Shown piece by piece: positions 1 through 5,361 of a stretch of 11,253 nucleotides of DNA. Origin of the DNA: Reyranella sp. (GTDB lineage Bacteria; Pseudomonadota; Alphaproteobacteria; Reyranellales; Reyranellaceae); contig JAUXST010000364.1 in NCBI GenBank assembly GCA_030679805.1, positions 1 through 11,253 of the forward strand, given 5' to 3'. Position 1 is the stretch's first letter, and each line of letters opens with the position of its first letter. Both the position numbers and the translations under genes were made by a program. The notes under the pieces were generated by a model. That model saw nothing but the letters and a program-made list of their open reading frames with translations. It did no database searches and had not been told where the DNA came from.

Positions 1-164
1 GGATCCTCGCCGCGGGACTTGCCCCAGGCGATGAAGTTCTCGCGGGTGTCGGTCGGCGGGTTGAGATCCCAGCTATAGGGCTTGATGCTCGCGGCCGAAG
101 CCGTCGTCGCAATGCTCGCGGCAGCCAACGCAGCGGAACCGGAGACGAAAGTGCGTCTCTTCAA
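1..164 (-). CDS. Exported protein with Tat-like signal, N-terminal fragment (possibly DUF1838-like)
   Basis: This is the 5' end of a gene that runs off the left edge; 54 codons are visible. The start is TTG at 164-162, chosen because a strong AAGGAGG ribosome site (171-177) lies 6 nt upstream and no other start fits nearby. The product begins LKRRTFVSGSAALAAAS and continues with an Ala-rich stretch ending TTASA, which reads as a signal peptide with a twin-arginine RRxF motif, so export by Tat is likely. The mature part starts near ASIKPYSWDLNPPTDTREN. The DLNxPxDxxENFIAW-type beginning reminds me of DUF1838 proteins, but this is a weak memory-based match and the rest is missing. It is divergent from the Bug-type receptor, with 211 nt between the two start codons. 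Confidence 0.6.
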   Translation of the reverse strand, partial: MKRRTFVSGSAALAAASIATTASAASIKPYSWDLNPPTDTRENFIAWGKSRGED

Positions 165-170
165 GATAGT

Positions 171-177
171 CCTCCTT
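171..177 (-). promoter_or_regulatory. Ribosome binding site deciding a TTG start
   Basis: AAGGAGG on the minus strand, 6 nt before the TTG codon at 164-162. It is the best Shine-Dalgarno match in the left end of the window and is the main reason for accepting the non-ATG start of the exported protein. Confidence 0.6.
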
Positions 178-317
178 GGCGCGGACCCCGTGAGAGGGGG
201 GCGAACCGGCCGGAAGAGCCCGGCGAGTCGGGGGCGACCGCACGAACAATAGATACGGGAAATGTGGCGAATTTGCCAGTGCGACACGAGTGCGGAACGG
301 GCGCGGCGCACTCGCTT

Positions 318-370
318 GGTCACCTCACACGCTCATGTTACGGGTGACCCAACTATACAAAAGTGTGAGG
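318..370 (+). promoter_or_regulatory. Overlapping inverted repeats in the leader of the Bug receptor gene
   Basis: Two inverted repeats overlap just before the receptor gene. Repeat A is GGTCACC (318-324) with GGTGACC (343-349). Repeat B is CCTCACAC (323-330) with GTGTGAGG (363-370). Arm 363-370 contains the GAGG ribosome site of the gene starting at 376. A and B share bases 323-324, so as RNA they could not both form fully. There is also an odd-length palindrome GGGTGACCC at 342-350 and a TATACA at 354-359 that could be a -10 box, though no convincing -35 box is seen. The repeats could be a protein operator or a leader RNA that hides the ribosome site. Both roles are inference, and 7-8 bp repeats may occur by chance. 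Confidence 0.3.
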
Positions 371-375
371 AAACA

Positions 376-1392
376 ATGATCCGCCGCCTTTCCCGCCGCG
401 CAGCCCTGGGTGGCGCCGCAACTCTGCCCATGACCGCCCTGCTGCCTGCCGGCCTCAGCGCCCAATCGAGCGGCTCGGCGGCCTGGAAGCCCGCCCAGGC
501 CGTCAAGATCGTCGTTCCGGCAGCCCCCGGCGGCACCACCGATATCGTGGCCCGCCTGCTCGCCGCCCATCTCCAGCAGGCCTGGGGCCAGTCCTGCGTG
601 GTCGACAACAAATCGGGCGCGGGCGGCGTCATCGGCTCCAACGAAGTGGTCAAATCGGCCCCCGACGGAAGCACCATCCTGATGGGCAACATCGGCCCGC
701 AGTCGATCGGCTACTCGCTCTACCGCAACATGCCCTACACGCCGGCCAGCCTGATCCCGGTGTCGTGCGTCCTCACGGCGCCCAACGTGCTGGTGGTCCA
801 TCCCTCGGTGCCGGCCAAGACGGTGCCGGAGTTCGTGGCCTGGCTAAAGGCGCAGAACGGCAAGGCGTCCTACGCCTCGTCGGGCACCGGCCAGTCGCCG
901 CACCTGTCGGCCGCGTGGTTCCTCCAGCTCACCGGCACCAAGGCTGAGCACATCCCCTATCGCGGCGCGGCGCCGGCGCTGCAGGACCTGACCGCAGGCG
1001 TCACCCAGTTCTTTTTCGACAATCTCACGACGTCGATCGAATTCATGCGCGCGGGCAAGCTCAGGGCGCTCGGCCTCACCTCCAAGGAGCGCAATCCGCT
1101 GACGCCCGAACTCGTGCCGATCTGCGAGACCATGCCCGAGCTGAAGCCGTTCGACGTCTCGACCTGGTTCGGCGTCTTCCTGCCCGCGGCCACGCCCAAG
1201 CCGATCGTCGACTCGCTCAACGCGCAAATGAAGGCCTGGCTCGACGACGCCGGCACCAAGGAGCGCTTCAAGACCATGGCTGGCTTCCCCGCCTACGGCA
1301 CGCCCGAGCAGTTCAACGGCTTCGTGAACGCCCAGATCGCGCTGTGGAAGAGCGTCATCGACAAGGAAGGGCTGAAGCTCGACGTGAACTGA
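376..1392 (+). CDS. Tripartite tricarboxylate transporter (Bug/TctC family) periplasmic receptor
   Basis: Extracytoplasmic solute receptor of the TTT family (Bug proteins), which bind small carboxylates in the periplasm. The start ATG at 376 is chosen because GAGG (367-370) lies 5 nt upstream and a signal peptide begins there; an upstream in-frame ATG at 262 would add 38 residues that do not look like a leader. The protein is 338 aa, normal for the family. Residues 1-30 carry a Tat-like signal (SRRAALGG, then a hydrophobic stretch ending LSAQ). The family core is visible: VKIVVPAAPGGTTDIVAR (43-60), the VDNKSGAGGVIGSNEV block (from 76), PDGSTIL, and HIPYRGAAPALQDL, with FDNL further on. No TctA or TctB membrane subunits are in the window, so it may be an orphan receptor sharing a distant transporter, as is common in Bug-rich genomes. 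The ligand is unknown. It ends 65 nt before the convergent SDR gene. Confidence 0.92.
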   Translation: MIRRLSRRAALGGAATLPMTALLPAGLSAQSSGSAAWKPAQAVKIVVPAAPGGTTDIVARLLAAHLQQAWGQSCVVDNKSGAGGVIGSNEVVKSAPDGSTILMGNIGPQSIGYSLYRNMPYTPASLIPVSCVLTAPNVLVVHPSVPAKTVPEFVAWLKAQNGKASYASSGTGQSPHLSAAWFLQLTGTKAEHIPYRGAAPALQDLTAGVTQFFFDNLTTSIEFMRAGKLRALGLTSKERNPLTPELVPICETMPELKPFDVSTWFGVFLPAATPKPIVDSLNAQMKAWLDDAGTKERFKTMAGFPAYGTPEQFNGFVNAQIALWKSVIDKEGLKLDVN

Positions 1393-1398
1393 ATCATC

Positions 1399-1457
1399 GG
1401 ACCGCGGGCCTCCAGGCCCGCTCATGATCATGATGCGGGCCTGGAGGCCCGCGGTCC
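1399..1457. repeat. Large perfect inverted repeat between convergent genes (REP-like)
   Basis: The arms at 1399-1421 and 1435-1457 are exact reverse complements over 23 bp, separated by 13 nt. The loop contains a 12-bp palindrome, TCATGATCATGA (1422-1433). Each arm is itself nearly palindromic (GCGGGCCT, two bases, AGGCCCGC), so the unit could fold as one long hairpin or two short ones. It starts 6 nt after the receptor stop codon and abuts the SDR stop codon (1458-1460) directly. It may act as a bidirectional transcription block or protect mRNA 3' ends, as REP/BIME elements do. No T-run follows on either strand, so it is not a standard intrinsic terminator. It could be one copy of a dispersed family; other copies cannot be seen here. 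Confidence 0.75.
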
Positions 1458-2252
1458 TCACATGATCTGGTTGACCACGCCGCCGTCGACGCGCATCGCC
1501 GCACCCGACGTGCCGGACGCGGCCTCGCTGCAGAGATAGACGCCGAGCGCTGCCACCTCGTCGGCGGTGGTGAAGCGGCGGATCAGCGACGTCGGGCGGA
1601 AATCGCGCAGGAAGGCCGTCTCGATCTCGGCCACCGTCACGCCCGATGCCTTGGCGCGCTCGGCGCGCAACCTGTCGGTGGTCTCGGTATGGGTCGGGCC
1701 CGGCAGCAGGGCGTTCACCGTCACGCCGGTGCCCGCCAGCTCTATGGCGAAGCCGTGGCTGATCGAGAGCTGGGCGGTCTTGGTCATGCCGTAGTGGATC
1801 ATTTCGGGCGGGATGTTGAGCGCCGATTCGCTCGACACGAAGAGGACGCGGCCCCAGCCACGCTGGGCCATGCCCGGCGCATAGTGGCGCGTGAAGCGGA
1901 TGCCGCTCATGACATTCGTCTCAAAAAAGCGCCGCCACTCGGCATCGTCGATCTCGAAGGCGGGCTTGCGCCCGTAGATACCCAAGTTGTTCACCAGCAC
2001 GTCGAGTTGCGGCACACGCTCGAACACCGCAGCCGCACCCTCCGCGGTGGCGCAGTCGGCCGCGATGCCGGTCACCTTGGCCTCGGGCACCGAATCGCGC
2101 AGGCGTTTCAACGCCGCATCGACTCCGGCCTCAGTACGGCCGGTCAGGATCACGTGCGCACCCTCGGCCGCCAGGCCCTTGGCGAGCGCGTAGCCGATGC
2201 CGGCGGTCGAACCCGTGACCAGTGCGTGCTTGTTGCCCAGTCCCAGTTCCAT
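1458..2252 (-). CDS. Short-chain dehydrogenase/reductase (SDR), classical type
   Basis: NAD(P)-dependent oxidoreductase of the classical SDR family, 264 aa, typical length, cytoplasmic. The Rossmann cofactor motif TGSTAGIG is at 13-20. The NNLG motif (88-91) replaces the usual NNAG. The catalytic residues are all present: N113, S141, Y154 and K158 (YGMTK). Late family features PGPT (184-187) and VDGG near the C-terminus are also seen. An Arg at 39 (TGR) after the second strand is often linked to NADPH preference, which is only a hint. It is the second gene of an operon: its ATG is 7 nt after the stop of the PaaK-like CoA ligase, with a weak GAGGG-type ribosome site inside that gene's end. It probably acts on an alcohol or ketone intermediate in the same pathway. 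The substrate is not predictable. Confidence 0.93.
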   Translation of the reverse strand: MELGLGNKHALVTGSTAGIGYALAKGLAAEGAHVILTGRTEAGVDAALKRLRDSVPEAKVTGIAADCATAEGAAAVFERVPQLDVLVNNLGIYGRKPAFEIDDAEWRRFFETNVMSGIRFTRHYAPGMAQRGWGRVLFVSSESALNIPPEMIHYGMTKTAQLSISHGFAIELAGTGVTVNALLPGPTHTETTDRLRAERAKASGVTVAEIETAFLRDFRPTSLIRRFTTADEVAALGVYLCSEAASGTSGAAMRVDGGVVNQIM

Positions 2253-2259
2253 CTCACCC

Positions 2260-3495
2260 TCACGTATACTTTCTGACGTCGTCGATCACCTTGCCGTCGT
2301 TGGGCAGGCTGCCGGGCTTGGCGAACTCGACCTTGCCGCCGACCTTGCAGACGGTGCGGATCGTGTCCGTCATCGTCTTCTCCAGATCGGGCGACGGCTG
2401 CGCGGCCTCGACTTTCAAGGTCATGACGTCGGCCTGGTTCACCCAGTCGATGACCAGGCGCAGACGGCCGAGGCCGGGATGCTTCTTCGATATCTCGGCA
2501 ATCTGTTCGGGATCGACGAACATGCCGCGCACCTTGGTGCGCTGGTCGGCGCGGCCCATCCAGCCTTTTATGCGCATGTTGGTGCGCCCGCACGGGCTCG
2601 GACCCGCCAGCACCGCCGACATGTCGCCGGTGCCGAAGCGGATCAGCGGATAGGCGCGGTTGAAGGTGGTGACGACCACTTCGCCGACGTCGCCCTCGGG
2701 CACCGGATCGCCGGTGCCGGGGCGCACGATCTCGACGATCACGCCCTCGTCGACGGTCATGCCCTGGATGGCTTCGGACTCGTAGGCGATGGTCCCGAGA
2801 TCGGCGGTGCCGTAGCTTTGCAGGCAAGTCATGCCTTTGTCGACGAACATCTGGCGCAGCGACGGCGGCAGTGCCTCGGCGCCGACGAAGGCGTGCTTGA
2901 TCGAAGAAATATCCTTGCCGAGCTCGGCTGCCTTCTCGATCAGGATTTTCAGGAACGAGGGCGTCCCGACATAGCCTGAGGGTTTGATCGCGGCGATGGC
3001 GTCGAGCTGCAGCTCTGTATTGCCGACGCCGCCCGGCACCACGGCGCAGCCCAGCGCCCGCAGGGCCGATTCCATCATGATGCCGGCGGGCGTGAGGTGA
3101 TAGGAGAAGGTGTTGTAGACGACGTCGCCCGCCCGAAAGCCGCCGGCGAACATGGCGCGCGCGCCGCGGAAATAGTCGGGCTCGTCGGTGTCGATCTCGA
3201 AGATCGGTCCGGGCGACATGAAGACGTGGCGCACCCTGCTCATCGGCACGGTGATCAGGCCGCCCATCGGCGGATGCTTCTTCTGCACCTCGCCCAGCAT
3301 CGACTTGCGCAGCACCGGCAGCCTGGCCAGCGCCGCCCGCGACGTGATCGATACAGGATCGACATCCTTCAGCCAGTCCGCGAAAAACGGCGCATTGGCC
3401 TTGGCATGGGCGATCTGCTGCGGCAGGGCCTGCATCAGCGCCTTTTCGCGCTCGGCGGGCGAGCGGGTTTCCAGCGTATCGTAGTGCTTGGACAT
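2260..3495 (-). CDS. Phenylacetate-CoA ligase (PaaK) family AMP-forming ligase, divergent P-loop
   Basis: Adenylate-forming CoA ligase of the PaaK branch, 411 aa, near the usual 430-440. Such enzymes join a carboxylic acid, often aromatic, to CoA using ATP. Visible motifs: SYGTADLG (227-234, adenine-binding region), YPLIRFGTGD (282-291), GRADQRTKVRG (314-324) and a C-terminal PNDGKVIDD with K402 as the candidate catalytic lysine. The Ser/Thr/Gly-rich P-loop expected after the first helical region is replaced by FMSPGPIFE (92-100). I recall a PaaK subfamily with SPGPIYE at this place, so it is probably a subfamily trait rather than damage. ATG 3495 has GAGGGA about 9 nt upstream. It is the first gene of an operon with the SDR and is divergent from the AhpD-like gene. 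The substrate is unknown; phenylacetate itself is only a family label. Confidence 0.85.
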   Translation of the reverse strand: MSKHYDTLETRSPAEREKALMQALPQQIAHAKANAPFFADWLKDVDPVSITSRAALARLPVLRKSMLGEVQKKHPPMGGLITVPMSRVRHVFMSPGPIFEIDTDEPDYFRGARAMFAGGFRAGDVVYNTFSYHLTPAGIMMESALRALGCAVVPGGVGNTELQLDAIAAIKPSGYVGTPSFLKILIEKAAELGKDISSIKHAFVGAEALPPSLRQMFVDKGMTCLQSYGTADLGTIAYESEAIQGMTVDEGVIVEIVRPGTGDPVPEGDVGEVVVTTFNRAYPLIRFGTGDMSAVLAGPSPCGRTNMRIKGWMGRADQRTKVRGMFVDPEQIAEISKKHPGLGRLRLVIDWVNQADVMTLKVEAAQPSPDLEKTMTDTIRTVCKVGGKVEFAKPGSLPNDGKVIDDVRKYT

Positions 3496-3526
3496 GGCGC
3501 GTTTCCCTCGATTTGCCCGGGACCGT

Positions 3527-3571
3527 AGACCGGACCGCCGGTCTTGAAAACAATATCAGAGTTCTAATATC
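3527..3571 (+). promoter_or_regulatory. Possible promoter/operator between divergent genes
   Basis: In the 113-nt gap between the PaaK-like and AhpD-like starts lies a perfect inverted repeat, AGACCGG (3527-3533) / CCGGTCT (3538-3544), followed by a conspicuous AT-rich patch. TTGAAA (3544-3549) and TAATAT (3565-3570) resemble -35 and -10 boxes for the plus-strand gene, although the 15-nt spacing is shorter than the usual 16-18. AATATC is repeated directly at 3552-3557 and 3566-3571. The hairpin touching the -35 box could be a regulator site, possibly acting on both divergent genes. This is inferred from sequence only. Confidence 0.35.
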
Positions 3572-3608
3572 CTGCGGCGAACCCGCGCCGACCCCAGGAG
3601 ATCGAGCC

Positions 3609-4091
3609 ATGTCCAACGTCCGCATCGCCTACGACAGCTTTGCCAAGACCGCTCCCGCCGCCCAGGCGGCCCTGCTCGCGATGGGCAAGACGGCCGACGA
3701 GTCGGGCCTCGACAAGGAAATCGTCGAACTCGCCAAGCTGCGCGTCTCGCAGATCAACAACTGCGCCTTCTGCCTGCAGATCCACCTCAACGTCTCGCGC
3801 AAGCTCGGCATCGCCCAGGAGAAGCTCGATCTGGTGGCGACCTGGCCCGAGGCCGGCATCTTCTCCGAGCGCGAGTGTGCCGCACTCGCCTGGGCCGAGA
3901 CGCTGACGCATCTGGCCGGCCACAGCGTCTCCGATGCGGCCTATGACGCCGTGCGCAAACACTTCGACGAACGCGAACTGGTGTTCCTGAGCACGGCCAT
4001 CGCCGCCATCAACGCCTGGAACCGCCTGGGCGCCGCCTTCCGTTTCGCGCCGCCGATCCCGAAGAAGGTGGCCGCCAACAAAGCCGCCTGA
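3609..4091 (+). CDS. Carboxymuconolactone decarboxylase / AhpD-like alkylhydroperoxidase family protein
   Basis: All-helical CMD/AhpD-family protein, 160 aa. The AhpD-type catalytic signature E-x11-C-x2-C-x3-H is complete: E40, C52, C55 (NNCAFC) and H59. In AhpD the two cysteines form a redox disulfide that reduces peroxides or serves as a partner for lipoamide or thioredoxin-like systems, so a thiol peroxidase role is likelier than true carboxymuconolactone decarboxylation. The later AWAETLTHLAGH segment is typical of the family. The start is ATG 3609, with AGGAG at 3596-3600 eight nt upstream; an earlier in-frame start at 3513 would pass through the promoter-like region and lacks such a site. 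It is followed by a small membrane-protein gene and is divergent from the PaaK-like ligase. A physiological partner cannot be named. Confidence 0.9.
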   Translation: MSNVRIAYDSFAKTAPAAQAALLAMGKTADESGLDKEIVELAKLRVSQINNCAFCLQIHLNVSRKLGIAQEKLDLVATWPEAGIFSERECAALAWAETLTHLAGHSVSDAAYDAVRKHFDERELVFLSTAIAAINAWNRLGAAFRFAPPIPKKVAANKAA

Positions 4092-4146
4092 TCCCTTACC
4101 TCAGACGTAATTGCCCGGACGGACGGACGGCACTCAAGCTGCCGGC

Positions 4147-4512
4147 ATGTGGACTTCCCTGGCCTTCGCCGTCGTCGCCGCCATTCACCTGATGCCGATC
4201 GCGCCGGTGTTCGTGCCCGAGACGCTTTCCCGCCTCTACGGCATCGCTCCGGGCGATTCGACGCTGCTGGTGCTGCTGCGCCACCGGGCGCTGTTGCTGG
4301 CGCTGGTCGGCATCCTCTGCCTGTGGGCGAGCTGGGCTACCCCGGTCCGGCCGGCGGCGCTGTTGGCTGCCATCCTCAACGTCGCGGGCTTCCTGGGTTT
4401 CTATGCGCTCTACGGCAATCCCGCAGGCGCGTTGCGCACCATCGCGGTCGTCGACCTGATCGCCCTGCCGCCGCTTGCCTTCGCAGCATGGACGACACTC
4501 GTCCGGACCTGA
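4147..4512 (+). CDS. Small integral membrane protein, about four helices
   Basis: Hydrophobic protein of 121 aa with about four predicted membrane segments: residues 3-20, roughly 45-62, 67-85 and a last one before the C-terminus (IAVVDLIALPPLAFAAW). Between the first two is a polar loop with LSRLYGI and LRHRALL. This arrangement resembles small membrane proteins found in many proteobacteria that databases sometimes mislabel as phosphopantetheine adenylyltransferase; that resemblance is from memory and no enzymatic motif is seen. The start is uncertain: ATG 4147 is chosen because the membrane helix follows at once, but no ribosome site is clear, and a TTG at 4111 would add 12 polar residues. 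It lies 55 nt after the AhpD-like gene on the same strand and converges with livF, 9 nt between stop codons. Function unknown. Confidence 0.7.
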   Translation: MWTSLAFAVVAAIHLMPIAPVFVPETLSRLYGIAPGDSTLLVLLRHRALLLALVGILCLWASWATPVRPAALLAAILNVAGFLGFYALYGNPAGALRTIAVVDLIALPPLAFAAWTTLVRT

Positions 4513-4521
4513 GTGTCCGCG

Positions 4522-5352
4522 CTAAAGCCAGCGCTTGCGGCGGCGGTAGTGCTTGACGTCGCGGAACGAGCGGCGGCCCTCGCCGCCGATGCCGAGATAG
4601 AATTCCTTCACGTCCTCGTTCTCGCGCAAGGCCTCGGCGTCGCCGTCGAGCACGACGCGGCCGTTCTCGAGGATGTAGCCGTAGTGTGCATAGCGCAGCG
4701 CCACGTTGGTGTTCTGCTCGGCCAGCAGGATGGAAACCTTCTCCTGCTCGTTGAGGTTCTTCACGATCTCGAAGATCTCCTCGACGAGCTGCGGCGCCAG
4801 GCCCATCGACGGCTCGTCGAGCAGGATGGTGGTGGGCCGGCTCATGAGCGCGCGGCCGATCGCCGTCATCTGCTGCTCGCAGCCCGAAGTGTAGCCCGCC
4901 TGGCTGGTGCGCCGCTCCCTGAGGCGGGGAAAGTAGTGATAGACCTTCTCCAGATCGTCGGCGATCTGACGGCGCTTGCTGCCGTGGATGAAGGCGCCGG
5001 TCAGCAGGTTCTCCTCGACCGTGAGATGGCCGAAGCAGTGCCTGCCCTCCATCACCTGGATCACGCCGCGCCGCACCAGATCGTTGGGTGTGAGGCCGTC
5101 GACCCGCTCGCCGCGGCAATGGATCTGGCCCTTGGTGACCTCGCCGCGCTCGGTGCGCAGCAGGTTGGAGATCGCCTTCAGCGTCGTCGACTTGCCGGCG
5201 CCGTTGCCGCCCAGCAGCGCCACGATTCCCCCCTCCGGCACCGACAACGAAACGCCCTTCAGCACGAGGATGACGTGATTATAAATCACCTCGATGTTGG
5301 CAACGTCGATGACGTTGACGGGCGCTGCTGCAGGTGCCGGAGCGGGGCTCAT
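4522..5352 (-). CDS. livF: HAAT-family ABC transporter ATPase LivF, variant signature motif
   Basis: Second ATP-binding subunit of a branched-chain-amino-acid-type importer; it binds and hydrolyses ATP at the cytoplasmic face of LivHM. It is 276 aa, longer than the usual 235 or so. Motifs: Walker A GGNGAGKST (48-56), Q-loop Q99, signature TSGCEQ (155-160), Walker B ILLDEPSMG (176-184), and AEQN (211-214) where other ABC ATPases have the switch His, as is usual in LivF. C158 replaces the second Gly of the LSGG signature, which is odd. The N-terminus has a Pro/Ala-rich stretch and the C-terminus a basic tail (VKHYRRRKRWL) beyond the ATPase core; I recall similar tails in LivF relatives linked to CoA ligase genes. 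Its ATG is 9 nt after the stop of the binding-protein gene, so it is the last gene of the operon. Confidence 0.94.
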   Translation of the reverse strand: MSPAPAPAAAPVNVIDVANIEVIYNHVILVLKGVSLSVPEGGIVALLGGNGAGKSTTLKAISNLLRTERGEVTKGQIHCRGERVDGLTPNDLVRRGVIQVMEGRHCFGHLTVEENLLTGAFIHGSKRRQIADDLEKVYHYFPRLRERRTSQAGYTSGCEQQMTAIGRALMSRPTTILLDEPSMGLAPQLVEEIFEIVKNLNEQEKVSILLAEQNTNVALRYAHYGYILENGRVVLDGDAEALRENEDVKEFYLGIGGEGRRSFRDVKHYRRRKRWL

Positions 5353-5361
5353 GGGCGTGGC

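Noticed and set aside
1..6. Window begins exactly with GGATCC (BamHI)
   Set aside because: It may mark the end of a cloned fragment, but a six-base site at the edge may be chance and tells nothing about biology.
1399..1457. Calling the inverted repeat an intrinsic terminator
   Set aside because: No run of T follows the hairpin on either strand, so it was listed as a repeat instead.
2150..3625. A 491-codon minus-strand frame over the PaaK-like gene
   Set aside because: It is out of frame with the CoA ligase, Arg-rich and without motifs; the ligase frame carries all family motifs.
4117..4130. GGAC tetranucleotide repeat before the small membrane-protein gene, as a phase-variation tract
   Set aside because: There are only about three and a half copies, too few to expect frequent slippage, and it probably lies outside the coding region.
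4513..4521. Possible terminator between the convergent membrane-protein and livF genes
   Set aside because: Only 9 nt separate the stop codons, and no hairpin with a T-run is visible.
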